A stretch of 64,000 nt of DNA from Acidovorax sp. DW039 (GTDB lineage Bacteria > Pseudomonadota > Gammaproteobacteria > Burkholderiales > Burkholderiaceae_C), in the NCBI RefSeq assembly GCF_037101375.1, contig NZ_AP029019.1:2728001-2792000 (forward strand), given 5' to 3'. The notes under the pieces were generated by a model. The model was not told the DNA's origin. It saw only the letters and a list, made by a program, of their open reading frames with translations, and did no database searches. Each line of letters begins with the position of its first letter. Position 1 is the first letter of the stretch. Shown piece after piece: positions 55,581 to 64,000 of this stretch. Both the position numbers and the translations under genes were made by a program.

Positions 55581-56606
55581 TTACTGCGACTGGCCCCGCT
55601 GATAGCGATTGACAGCCCGGTTGTGTTCATCCAGCGTGGCGCTGAAATGGCTGCTGCCATCCCCCTTGGCCACGAAATACAGCGCGCGCGTGGGTGCAGG
55701 CTGCACCGCCGCCAGCAAGGCAGCCTTGCCCGGCATGGCGATGGGAGTGGGAGGAAGACCTGGGCGCGTGTAGGTGTTCCAGGGGGTGTCGGTTTGCAGA
55801 TCACGGCGGCGGAGATTGCCGTAAAACCGCTCGCCCATACCGTAGATCACCGTGGGGTCTGTTTGCAGCAGCATTCCGGTGCGCAGGCGATTGACAAACA
55901 CGCCCGCAATCTGGGCACGATCATTGGCCCGCCCCGTTTCCTTCTCGACGATGCTGGCAAGGATGAGCGCTTCTTCCGGTGATTTCAGCGGCAGATCAGG
56001 AGCACGCGCAGCCCATGCAGCCTCCAGCTTCCGGTCCATGGCGTGCATGGCGCGGCGCAGCAAGGCCAGGTCGCTGGAGCCCTTTGCGTACGAATAGGTG
56101 TCCGGAAAGAAGCGACCCTCGGCCGGTATCCCCGGGCGTCCCAGCCGGGTCATGATCTCCTCCGGCGAGAGCGAGGCGGTGTCCTGACGAATCATGTCTT
56201 CCTTGGCCAGCGCCTGACGGATCTGCCGGAAGCTCCACCCCTCTACCAGTGTGAGGGCACGCAGAGCCTCTTCCCCCCGCACCAGCATGCGCAACAGGCT
56301 GCGCGGCGTGGTGCCCGCGGGGATTTCGTAGTTGCCGGCCTTGATGAGTCGATCCTCCCCCGAGAGACGGAACCATGCGTAAAGCAACTGGGCGTTGACC
56401 TCGGCCCCGGCCTGGACCACATCGCGGGCAACGCCACGGGGAGTGGTGCCGGGCTCAATCGCCAGCTCCAGCGGCTCTGCCGAGCGCGCCAAAGGCTCGT
56501 TCAGCCACCAGGCAGCAGCGGCGCCTGCAGCGATCACGCAAACCAATACCCAAGCCAATAAACGTCGCACAACCCTGCTGCCTGTATGAAAAGGAGCGGG
56601 CATCAT
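55581..56606 (-). CDS. mltG: Endolytic murein transglycosylase
   Basis: 341 residues. One N-terminal TM anchor ('[18 protein letters not shown]'). A LysM-like subdomain ('[20 protein letters not shown]') precedes the YceG catalytic domain. '[20 protein letters not shown]' carries the catalytic Glu, followed by '[15 protein letters not shown]' and '[20 protein letters not shown]'-type segments. It cuts nascent glycan strands and sets their length. Its start is 9 nt from the start of the divergent ygfZ. Confidence 0.96.
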   Translation of the reverse strand: MMPAPFHTGSRVVRRLLAWVLVCVIAAGAAAAWWLNEPLARSAEPLELAIEPGTTPRGVARDVVQAGAEVNAQLLYAWFRLSGEDRLIKAGNYEIPAGTTPRSLLRMLVRGEEALRALTLVEGWSFRQIRQALAKEDMIRQDTASLSPEEIMTRLGRPGIPAEGRFFPDTYSYAKGSSDLALLRRAMHAMDRKLEAAWAARAPDLPLKSPEEALILASIVEKETGRANDRAQIAGVFVNRLRTGMLLQTDPTVIYGMGERFYGNLRRRDLQTDTPWNTYTRPGLPPTPIAMPGKAALLAAVQPAPTRALYFVAKGDGSSHFSATLDEHNRAVNRYQRGQSQ

Positions 56607-56615
56607 AATTCAGCC

Positions 56616-57539
56616 ATGACGCAGCTTTTGAACGGTATTGCCCCCCTGTCCCACCTCGGCGTGATTCGCGTGGAAGGCGAAGACGCCGCCAAATTCCTCC
56701 ACAGTCAGCTCACGCAGGACTTCGCCCTGCTGGACATGAACCACGCCCGGCTGGCAGCCTTCCTTTCTGCCAAAGGCCGCATGCAGGCCAGCTTCATCGG
56801 CTTCAAGCGCAGCGCTACCGAAATTCTGTTGCTGTGCAGTGCTGACCTGCTGGCCCCTACCCTCAAGCGCCTGTCCATGTTTGTATTGCGCGCCAAGGCC
56901 AAGCTGAGCGACGCCACAAACGACTATGCGCTGTATGGCCTGGCTGGAGACGCTATACAAACCGTAGCTGCCAGCGCACAACCTGCCTGGTCCAAGGCCG
57001 ATTTCGACCATCAAACCCTTGTCCATCTGTACCCTGCAGCAGGACAGCCCCGTGCCCTGTGGATTGCGCCCCAAGGGCAACCCATCCCCTCTTTCGCTTC
57101 TTGCCCCACCATGGACCCAAGCGTTTGGCTGTGGAGCGAAGTGCAAAGCGGTGTGGCTACGCTGACCGCCCCCTTGGTGGATGCCTTTGTGCCACAGATG
57201 CTGAATTACGAATCGGTGGGCGGGGTCAACTTCAAGAAGGGCTGCTACCCCGGCCAGGAAGTGGTGGCACGCAGCCAGTTCAGGGGCACACTGAAGCGGC
57301 GCACCTACCTGGCCCATGCCAGCGCCAGCCTGCAGGTGGGGGCTGAGGTGTTTACGACCGCCGATCTGGAACAACCTTGCGGCACCGTAGTGCAGGTCGC
57401 AGCCGCCCCCACGGGTGGTTTTGATGCTTTGGTGTCCCTGCAAATCGCGGCCACCGACCAAACACTGCAAGTGGGTGCGACGGACGGTGTTGCGCTGGAA
57501 CTGCGCCCCCTGCCCTACCCCTTGCTGGAAGACATCTGA
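56616..57539 (+). CDS. ygfZ: YgfZ/GcvT-family folate-binding protein
   Basis: 307 residues from ATG 56616; an upstream frame to 56586 overlaps mltG. The family motif 'KGCYPGQEVVAR' with its conserved Cys is present, as is the N-terminal 'GEDAAKFLHSQLTQDF'. YgfZ aids iron-sulfur cluster enzymes such as MiaB in a folate-dependent way. A degenerate copy of the dispersed repeat may be embedded at about 56948-56985. It converges with the YbgC-GNAT gene. Confidence 0.95.
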   Translation: MTQLLNGIAPLSHLGVIRVEGEDAAKFLHSQLTQDFALLDMNHARLAAFLSAKGRMQASFIGFKRSATEILLLCSADLLAPTLKRLSMFVLRAKAKLSDATNDYALYGLAGDAIQTVAASAQPAWSKADFDHQTLVHLYPAAGQPRALWIAPQGQPIPSFASCPTMDPSVWLWSEVQSGVATLTAPLVDAFVPQMLNYESVGGVNFKKGCYPGQEVVARSQFRGTLKRRTYLAHASASLQVGAEVFTTADLEQPCGTVVQVAAAPTGGFDALVSLQIAATDQTLQVGATDGVALELRPLPYPLLEDI

Positions 57540-57622
57540 AGCAGCGATCCAAAGATCCAAAACAGCGAGCGATGGGCCAGCGAGCGTAGAACCCCTGGCC
57601 CACCGGTCGCCGGGTCAAAGAC

Positions 57623-58480
57623 TCACAAGTTCTTGCCCATGAGAACGTGGGCGATACCCGCTTCCTGGTACGGGGCACCCTGCACAACGAACCCCGCGCG
57701 TTCATAAAAATGTTGGGCACTGCACTGCGCGTGCAGTTGCACGTGGCGGTCACCCCGCGTGCGTGACGCATCCAGTAGCGCATGGAGCAAAGTGCGCCCC
57801 CAGTGCGCACCACGCAACGAGCGGTCTACCGCCATGCGCCCGATGCGACCAATTCCAGGAGCCTCCTGCAATAAGCGCCCTGTCGCCACTGCCTGACCAA
57901 TGCGGTTGTAAAGCACGGCATGGCGCGCGCTGGCGTCGAGGGCATCTGCCTCGATGTCCGGGGCAATGCCCTGTTCACGCACAAACACCGCGGTTCTCAA
58001 CCGGCCCGCATCCCGCCCCAGGGCATTCCAGTCACCCGTGCGGATCTCGACCATCTCGGCACCCGCCTCAAACCCTTCCAGCATGGCGCGCAAGGCTCCA
58101 GGCACAGGCGTAGATGACTGGGTCACAGGGTCGGCAAAAACATAGACCAGTTCGCCGGAGACCAGAAGCTGGTCGCCACTGAAGATGCCCGCCTGAAAGA
58201 GGCAGGACGAATTGCCGATGCGCGCGCAACGCAGGCCCACATCCAGCACATCATCCAGCCGGGCTGAGGCGTGGTATTCCAGCGTGGCCTTCTTCACATA
58301 CATCTCGCCACCCAGGGCCTGCATTCCGGATTCATAGGGCAAGGCCAGCTGCCGCCAATATTCGGACATGGCGCAGTCCACATACATCAGATAGTGCGCG
58401 TTGAACACGATCTTCTGCATGTCCACTTCGGCCCAGCGCACCCTCATGCGGTGCACACATCGGAAGTCCTGCCGTTGCAT
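57623..58480 (-). CDS. YbgC-type thioesterase fused to a GNAT acetyltransferase
   Basis: 285 residues from ATG 58480, 4 nt after the esterase stop. Residues about 8-135 are a hotdog acyl-CoA thioesterase with 'VRWAEVDMQKIVFNAHYLMY' (the active Asp/His region). Residues about 145-285 are GNAT: 'RTAVFVREQGIAPDIEADAL', acetyl-CoA loop 'IGRMAVDRSLRGAHWGRTLL', 'FYERAGFVVQGAPYQEAGI'. The ElaA-like GNAT half and the thioesterase half are normally separate proteins. Substrate unknown. Confidence 0.88.
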   Translation of the reverse strand: MQRQDFRCVHRMRVRWAEVDMQKIVFNAHYLMYVDCAMSEYWRQLALPYESGMQALGGEMYVKKATLEYHASARLDDVLDVGLRCARIGNSSCLFQAGIFSGDQLLVSGELVYVFADPVTQSSTPVPGALRAMLEGFEAGAEMVEIRTGDWNALGRDAGRLRTAVFVREQGIAPDIEADALDASARHAVLYNRIGQAVATGRLLQEAPGIGRIGRMAVDRSLRGAHWGRTLLHALLDASRTRGDRHVQLHAQCSAQHFYERAGFVVQGAPYQEAGIAHVLMGKNL

Positions 58481-58484
58481 CACA

Positions 58485-59453
58485 TCACTCCATTCCAAAA
58501 GCCTGCCGCAGCGCACGCGCTGCATCGGCATGGGCTTTGCGGGCTTCAGGCAATACGCGCCCCATCTTGATGAACTCGTGGGTTACGCCGCGGTAGATCT
58601 CCAGGTCCACCGGCACACCTGCCAGCCGGAGCTTGTCTGCGTAGTCCACACCTTCATCCACCAGCGGGTCGCACTCGGCCAGGCCGATCCATGCGGGAGC
58701 CACCCCATCCACATCAGGAGCGTGCAGCGGCGCAAAGCGCCAGTCTTCGCGCTCCTGCCGGGTTTGCACGTAGTGGCCGAAAAACCAGCTGATGGCGGGT
58801 TCTTCCAGCACCAAACCGCGGGCAAACGTGGCGTGCGAAGGTGTGTCCTGGTGAGCCGCGCAGCCGGGGTAGAACAGCAGCTGCAGCGCCAGCGGCAGGC
58901 CCGCATCACGCGCCAGAATGGCACTGACTGCCGCCAGCGTGCCGCCTGCACTGTCACCCCCCACCGCCAGCCGCTGGGGGTCTGCCCCCAGTGCCTGGGC
59001 GTTCTGGGCCAGCCACACCAGCGCATCCCAGGCGTCGTTGGTGGCGGTCGGAAACCGATACTCCGGTGCCAGGCGGTAATCCAGCGACACCACCATGGCC
59101 CCCGAAAGCCTTGCCAGCTCGCGGCACAAAACGTCGTGCGTGGCAATGCTGCCAATGGTGAAGCCCCCGCCGTGGGTATAGAGCAGCACAGGCAGCACTG
59201 CCTCGCCCCGCGCCACGGGCGCATAAAGCCGTGCTGGTAGCGGGTGGCCATCACGGGCGGGAATCTGCAGATCCTCCACACGTGGCAAAGGTGCCTTGGG
59301 TAACTCCAGCACGCCCGCACCCGCTTCATAGGCCACACGCGCCTGTGCAGGTGTGCGCGTATGCAGTGGGGGATGGCCTGCGCGAGCCATGCCCTGAAGC
59401 ACAGAGCGCATCTGTGAAGTCAGGCGGGTGTGGTGAATATGCAGATCGCTCAC
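58485..59453 (-). CDS. Alpha/beta hydrolase, hormone-sensitive-lipase type
   Basis: 322 residues from GTG 59453 (CCGGAG upstream); TTG 59492 would extend it by 13. The oxyanion 'YTHGGGFTIGS', the nucleophile Ser in 'GGDSAGG', the acid Asp in 'AECDPLVDEG' and the His in 'GVTHEFIKMG' form the complete HSL triad. It probably cleaves short-chain esters in the cytosol. Translationally close to the exported hydratase gene upstream and the YbgC-GNAT gene downstream. Confidence 0.9.
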   Translation of the reverse strand: MSDLHIHHTRLTSQMRSVLQGMARAGHPPLHTRTPAQARVAYEAGAGVLELPKAPLPRVEDLQIPARDGHPLPARLYAPVARGEAVLPVLLYTHGGGFTIGSIATHDVLCRELARLSGAMVVSLDYRLAPEYRFPTATNDAWDALVWLAQNAQALGADPQRLAVGGDSAGGTLAAVSAILARDAGLPLALQLLFYPGCAAHQDTPSHATFARGLVLEEPAISWFFGHYVQTRQEREDWRFAPLHAPDVDGVAPAWIGLAECDPLVDEGVDYADKLRLAGVPVDLEIYRGVTHEFIKMGRVLPEARKAHADAARALRQAFGME

Positions 59454-59498
59454 AACAATAGAACTCCGGTCATCAAACCATTCAGTGCTCAATAAGGC

Positions 59499-60368
59499 CT
59501 ACTTGAACGTCACCCGAACAGGCTGCGCGCCCGGCAGGCCATCAAAAGTTGCGGTGACAGACAGGCCCGGCTTGGGCGGCAGCAAGGGCGAAAAAGAGCC
59601 CAGGCTGATGAGGTCGCCCGGCTGCATGGCCAGCCCCTCTTGGGTCAGCGCTCCGGCCAGCCACACCACTGCATTCAAGGGGTGCTCCAGAATGTCGCTG
59701 CCCTTGCCGCCCCCCAGGCGCACGCCGGCACCATCGGTCAGGCTCACTTGCATGTCGGCCAGCGCCTGCAGCAAGGCATAGCGTTCGGCCCGGTAGGTGG
59801 GCACGGGCAATGGCTCGCCCGCAATGCCCAGCCTTGCGCCCACATTGATGGCCGTGACGCCTGCCCCATTGAGCTTGGGAGGAGCCTGCACCATCAGATC
59901 CGGCAGTTCGATGAAAGGAATGACCTGGTCGATGGACTGCAGCACGTCCATAGGGGTTTTGGCGCGGTTGATGTCGGCGCTTTTCACGCGCACCAGCATG
60001 TCGGCTTCATACAAGGGCCGTGCACCAAAGCTGGCTTCCACAGTGGCACCGCTGGGCAACACCATGCCTTCATAGAGCTTGCCCCACACGGGCTTGTCGG
60101 TATTGAACCGTTTTTGCACGGCAGGGTTGGTAAGCCCCGCCTTGTACCCCACCACCTTGCCCATGCGCTGGGCCAGCAGGGCATTGACCTTCGCACGGGT
60201 GCAGGCTCCGTCCGCGTCGGACAAGCCTTCCGGATTGGCAGCGGGCGTGCGCGCCATGTAGTGGCTCACCAATTCAGCCGCGTGGGCATCGGTCAGGCAC
60301 TCGGCCTGTGCGCTTGTCGCACAGGTGACGGCGCACAGCACCGCCATCAGGGTTTGCTTCGTGTTCAC
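59499..60368 (-). CDS. Exported hydratase / MhpD-family (FAH-superfamily) protein
   Basis: 289 residues from GTG 60368 (GGAGGAG about 8 nt upstream). A Sec signal peptide ('LMAVLCAVTCATSAQA') precedes a fold like 2-keto-4-pentenoate hydratase: 'VVGYKAGLTNPAVQKRFNTD', 'LYEADMLVRVKSADINRAKT', 'VIPFIELPDLMV' and 'HPLNAVVWLAGALTQEGLAM'. The family is normally cytosolic, so export is unusual. The metal-binding Glu positions are hard to assign here. It is first of three minus-strand genes. Confidence 0.85.
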   Translation of the reverse strand: MNTKQTLMAVLCAVTCATSAQAECLTDAHAAELVSHYMARTPAANPEGLSDADGACTRAKVNALLAQRMGKVVGYKAGLTNPAVQKRFNTDKPVWGKLYEGMVLPSGATVEASFGARPLYEADMLVRVKSADINRAKTPMDVLQSIDQVIPFIELPDLMVQAPPKLNGAGVTAINVGARLGIAGEPLPVPTYRAERYALLQALADMQVSLTDGAGVRLGGGKGSDILEHPLNAVVWLAGALTQEGLAMQPGDLISLGSFSPLLPPKPGLSVTATFDGLPGAQPVRVTFK

Positions 60369-60497
60369 GGGGGTCTCCTCCTTATAAAGTGGCTCACTTC
60401 AACGGAATCGGGCGCGCTATCGTAGCCGCAGACGGACAACACGAAGCAGCAGCGGGCAGTCCGATTCATCTGGCTCTATTTGGGAGGCTCTTGCGCC

Positions 60498-61634
60498 ATG
60501 GCATTCATCAACTACGTAACCCAGATCCAGTTTGAATTCGGTGCAGTCAAGCTACTGCAGCAGGAATGCGAGCGCATCGGCATCACGCGCCCGCTGATCG
60601 TGACCGACCCGGGCGTAAAAGCGGCCGGAGTGCTGCAAAAAGCCCTGGATGCCCTGCCCGACCTGCCCGTGGCCGTGTTTGACCAAACCCCCTCCAACCC
60701 CACCGAAGCAGCGGTGCGTGCCGCCGTGCAGATGTACAAGGCACAAGGCTGCGACGGCCTGATTGCCGTGGGTGGCGGCTCAGCCATTGATTGCGCCAAA
60801 GGGATTGCCATCGCGGCGACACACGAAGGCCCATTGACCCACTACGCCACCATTGAAGGCGGCTCCCCCCGCATCAGTGAACGCACCGCACCCGTGATTG
60901 CCGTACCCACCACCAGCGGAACGGGTAGCGAGGTGGCGCGTGGAGCCATCATCATCGTGGACGACCATCGCAAGCTGGGTTTTCATTCGTGGAACCTGGT
61001 CCCCAAGGCCGCCATCTGCGATCCGGAGCTGACCCTGGGGCTGCCGCCCATGCTGACCGCCGCCACCGGAATGGATGCCATTGCCCACTGCATGGAAACC
61101 TTCATGTCCGCTGCGTTCAACCCACCTGCAGACGGCATTGCCCTGGACGGACTGCAACGTGGCTGGGCCAGCATCGAACAAGCCACCCGTGATGGCTGCG
61201 ACCGTCAGGCACGGCTGCAGATGATGAGCGCCAGCATGCAGGGGGCCATGGCCTTCCAGAAGGGGCTGGGCTGTGTCCACAGCCTCAGCCATAGCCTGGG
61301 CGGAATCAACCCCCGTCTGCACCACGGCACCCTCAACGCCATGTTCCTGCCTGCGGTCATCCGCTTCAACGCTGCCTGTGAGAGCGTGGCATCCGAGCGA
61401 CGGCTGGAGCGCATGGCCCATGCGATGGGACTTACCTCTTCGGGCGATGTAGCCGCCGCCGTCGAAGAAATGAACCAACGACTCGGCCTGCCTACGGGAC
61501 TGGCCGCGCTGGGAGTATCTCCAGACATCTTTGAACAGGTGATTGATGGCGCCATGGCGGACCACTGCCACAAGACCAACCCACGCATCGCCAGTCGGGA
61601 AGACTATCGGGAGCTGCTGGCGCAAAGCCTCTGA
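60498..61634 (+). CDS. Iron-containing alcohol dehydrogenase
   Basis: 378 residues from ATG 60498 with GGGAGG 10 nt upstream; a TTG at 60480 is less likely. NAD-binding 'AVGGGSAIDCAKGIAIAAT', 'PVIAVPTTSGTGSEVARGAI', and metal ligands in 'GMDAIAHCMETFMS', 'HSLSHSLGGI' and 'HHGTLNAMFLPA' define the group III ADH family. The substrate could be a short alcohol or 4-hydroxybutyrate; sequence alone does not decide. Divergent from the exported hydratase gene. Confidence 0.93.
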   Translation: MAFINYVTQIQFEFGAVKLLQQECERIGITRPLIVTDPGVKAAGVLQKALDALPDLPVAVFDQTPSNPTEAAVRAAVQMYKAQGCDGLIAVGGGSAIDCAKGIAIAATHEGPLTHYATIEGGSPRISERTAPVIAVPTTSGTGSEVARGAIIIVDDHRKLGFHSWNLVPKAAICDPELTLGLPPMLTAATGMDAIAHCMETFMSAAFNPPADGIALDGLQRGWASIEQATRDGCDRQARLQMMSASMQGAMAFQKGLGCVHSLSHSLGGINPRLHHGTLNAMFLPAVIRFNAACESVASERRLERMAHAMGLTSSGDVAAAVEEMNQRLGLPTGLAALGVSPDIFEQVIDGAMADHCHKTNPRIASREDYRELLAQSL

Positions 61635-61805
61635 CTCGCCACCGTCACTACCCCCGCGCCACCCCTGGGACACGGCCCAAGCGCCTTACACTCGGCCCCC
61701 AGATCTGCTGCCAAAGGGGCATTTACATCCTCCAGGAACCTGCTCAAGGTTTTGCCGGGGGAAAATGTCAGCCTCTCGGCATGACAGGCCGTTTGTGACC
61801 GCCCC

Positions 61806-64000
61806 ATGCAACCTTCCGATACCCCCTCGATCCGCTGGCAGGCCAGCCACGTGTACCTGCGCGTGTTCATACCGCTGCTGTTGGTCATCGTGGTGGTGGG
61901 CATTTTTCGCTATCAGCACCTGATGCGCACCGAGGTTGCCGCGGCCAACGAACGCTCCAAGGCAGAGGCCACACGCATTGGAGAGGCGCTTTTGGAGGCG
62001 CTGCAGCGAATCCCGCCCGAGCAAAAGGAACAAGTCCAGCAATTGCTGCAAGACAGCACGGTTTACTTCGCCCCCCAGCTCAGATCTGTGCAGTGGCAAA
62101 TACCGGGCCAGACAACACTGGTTGCCCAACGCCCTCCGGCGTCTTCCGAAGCGCCGGGTTGGTTTGTGCGGCTGGCTGACCTGGGAAGCGCCGAGCTGGA
62201 ACTGAAACAGGAGTTGCCAGACACCTCGATGGGCACTCTGACAGTCTCTTTGCAAGCCTCTGTCTTCACAGACGAGATATGGCAACACCTCAGGCAGCAG
62301 TCCCGGTTTTCGCTTTTCAACATTCTGTTTGTGATCACCTTGCTGGGGCTGCTGGTGAGCAGGCATGTGCAGCTGGTGGGCCGGAGCCTACGCGCGCTGC
62401 GCCAGCTCCAGCGGGGACAGCCGCAGGTTCGCATGAGCGTCACGGGCATGCCTTCTGAGCGGGCGGTGGCAGAACAATTCAATATGGCGGCCGACAAGCT
62501 CCAAAGCCAGTGGGAAGAACTGCAAACCACATTGCGGCAGCAGGCTGAACAACTGGAACTGGCGAAGCTACTGATTGCAGCAACACCTCACCCAGTCACG
62601 CTGCGCAAGGAAGACGGTACGTGCATTGACGTGCAGGAAGAGTGGATGCAGCGCTTTGGAGAAAGTCTTCCCGTGGTCAACGCCGTGGCGGAGGAATCCG
62701 GGCAACAGGATTCGCCTGCTCCTGCAAAGCTGGCACCCGGGGGGCAATCCCGCTCCCGCCTTGACCCCCCTGCCCCCCCTGAGCCCATGACCGGTGCCAT
62801 CGCCCATCTGGTCACGGCCAGTGATCGGCACCGTGCACAAGAGGCCCTGCGCCGGGCACACCAGGCAGGCATCACACCGCCCCCCCTCGTTCCGGGAGGG
62901 GACGGCGTCATCACCACCGACCTTCAGGGTCATATTGAAACCATCAACGAAGCAGCGCAGTTTTTGACGGGGTTCAAAACCCATCAAGCCATGGGACGGC
63001 CGCTGGAAGAGGTGTTTCGTCTCGCTCAAACCCCATCGTTGCCTGCACCTGCTGACGGGCAAAGCGGCGGCACGGGGGACGCCCTGGCATCTCACCCGGT
63101 GCTCATCCATCGGTCGGGCGAGCGCTATGCCATCGCCTACACAGCCTCCCCTATCCGTAAAAGCAATGGGGTGGCTGTGGGATGTGTGCTGGTGTTCCAT
63201 GACGTATCCGAGAGCCGTCACTTCCGCCACACCATCTCCTGGCAGGCTCACCATGATGCGTTGACCGGCCTGCACAACCGTGCAGCGCTGGCTGAACACC
63301 TGACGCACGGCATCTTCAATGCACAGAGGCATCACACGCTGCTGGCCGTGTGCATGCTCGACCTGGACCATTTTGAGGAGATCAACAAGCTCCACGGCAT
63401 GGCAACGGGTGACCGGGTGCTGCGCGAGGTAGCACTGCGGCTGCGGGCGATGACGGGCGCGCATGACGCAGTGGCTCGCATGGGCGGTGACGAGTTTGTC
63501 GTCATGCTGGGGCAACAGACCGACCGGGCCGCGGTGCAGGCGCAGGCCCAGGAGCTGTTGGCGCAGCTCGCCCAACCCTACGCCATAGATGAGCTTCAAC
63601 TGACCATTACCGCCAGCATTGGCATCGCCCTGTATCCGCAGGTAGACGCGACGCCAACCGCCCTGCTTCGCCACGCTGACCAAGCCATGTGCCTGGCCAA
63701 GCATTCAGGGCGACAGCAGATCCACATCTTTGATCCGGTTACGGACGCGGCAACGCCCACCCCACACACGCTGCAAACCCGCATCGCCCAGGCACTGCGC
63801 ACCGGCGAAATGCGCCTGCACTACCAGCCCCAAGTGCGCCTGGACACAGGTGAAGTGTGTGGTGTGGAGGCGCTACTGCGCTGGCAGCACCCCGATCTGG
63901 GCATTCAGGGACCAGAGCAGGTGCTGCCCTTGATCGAAGATGCTGATCTGGCAGCCGAGCTGGGTGAATGGGTGCTGAAAGAAGCGCTGGCACAACTGCA
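61806..64000 (+). CDS. GGDEF-EAL protein with periplasmic domain and PAS, C-terminal end missing
   Basis: Open from ATG 61806 to the right edge (731 codons). TM1 ('VYLRVFIPLLLVIVVVGIFR') and TM2 ('FSLFNILFVITLLGLLVSR') flank a periplasmic domain reminiscent of LapD/MoxY-type sensors. A HAMP-like linker, a PAS-like region ('DGVITTDLQGHIETINEAAQ'), an intact GGDEF ('RMGGDEFVVML') and the beginning of an EAL domain ('YQPQVRLDTGEVCGVEALLR') follow. Whether it is active as cyclase, phosphodiesterase or effector depends on the unseen rest. Confidence 0.9.
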   Translation, partial: MQPSDTPSIRWQASHVYLRVFIPLLLVIVVVGIFRYQHLMRTEVAAANERSKAEATRIGEALLEALQRIPPEQKEQVQQLLQDSTVYFAPQLRSVQWQIPGQTTLVAQRPPASSEAPGWFVRLADLGSAELELKQELPDTSMGTLTVSLQASVFTDEIWQHLRQQSRFSLFNILFVITLLGLLVSRHVQLVGRSLRALRQLQRGQPQVRMSVTGMPSERAVAEQFNMAADKLQSQWEELQTTLRQQAEQLELAKLLIAATPHPVTLRKEDGTCIDVQEEWMQRFGESLPVVNAVAEESGQQDSPAPAKLAPGGQSRSRLDPPAPPEPMTGAIAHLVTASDRHRAQEALRRAHQAGITPPPLVPGGDGVITTDLQGHIETINEAAQFLTGFKTHQAMGRPLEEVFRLAQTPSLPAPADGQSGGTGDALASHPVLIHRSGERYAIAYTASPIRKSNGVAVGCVLVFHDVSESRHFRHTISWQAHHDALTGLHNRAALAEHLTHGIFNAQRHHTLLAVCMLDLDHFEEINKLHGMATGDRVLREVALRLRAMTGAHDAVARMGGDEFVVMLGQQTDRAAVQAQAQELLAQLAQPYAIDELQLTITASIGIALYPQVDATPTALLRHADQAMCLAKHSGRQQIHIFDPVTDAATPTPHTLQTRIAQALRTGEMRLHYQPQVRLDTGEVCGVEALLRWQHPDLGIQGPEQVLPLIEDADLAAELGEWVLKEALAQL

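Overview
The window reads as chromosomal DNA of a high-GC betaproteobacterium, most likely a member of the Comamonadaceae close to Acidovorax. This rests on gene content, codon use and a dispersed short palindromic element (core AGCTGCTTGCGC) that I associate with this family. No database search was possible. Nearly all genes are ordinary core genes. Both edges cut genes: a type I methyltransferase (hsdM) on the left and a GGDEF-EAL protein on the right.

Left to right: 1-1173 holds a DUF1016 (YhcG-type) nuclease-like gene followed by hsdM. 1257-7551 is the pyruvate dehydrogenase operon aceE-aceF-lpdA (minus strand). Divergent from it is an overlapping sensor kinase/FixJ-type regulator pair (7719-10903). 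Then come folD, an M3 oligopeptidase, a DUF4124-glutaredoxin protein, rpiA and pyrD, a yqjD-yqjE-yqjK-like stress/envelope operon, and an amino-acid ABC binding protein and permease with an FAD oxidoreductase. These are followed by a PLP dehydratase, upp, and nirS with a perfect FNR/Dnr-type box upstream.

24831-31474 encodes a BMP-type (nucleoside-like) ABC importer plus a cytosine-deaminase-like amidohydrolase. An AT-richer gene of unknown function has been inserted inside this operon. 31554-36596 is a yhiI-rbbA-yhhJ-type exporter. A DUF1569 protein and two c-di-GMP enzymes follow. 41461-44492 is an uncharacterised four-gene cluster led by a small J-domain protein. Next are a YebC/YeeN-like regulator, a tiny basic secreted peptide, tRNA-Lys(UUU), tcdA-cpoB-pal-tolB, an MsbA-like transporter, and the mltG-tmk-holB-pilZ-tatD-ankyrin series. 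The right end has ygfZ, a YbgC-GNAT fusion, an esterase, an exported hydratase-family protein, an iron alcohol dehydrogenase and the truncated GGDEF-EAL gene.

Functionally the window joins pyruvate oxidation, nitrite respiration, nucleobase salvage (ABC importer, deaminase, upp, pyrD), envelope maintenance (Tol-Pal, MsbA, MltG) and c-di-GMP signalling (three synthesis/turnover proteins and one PilZ protein). I saw no rRNA, insertion sequence, prophage or CRISPR array. The least explained parts are the J-domain cluster, the AT-rich insert at 27411-28097, and the palindromic repeat family, one copy of which lies inside lpdA and encodes part of its linker.
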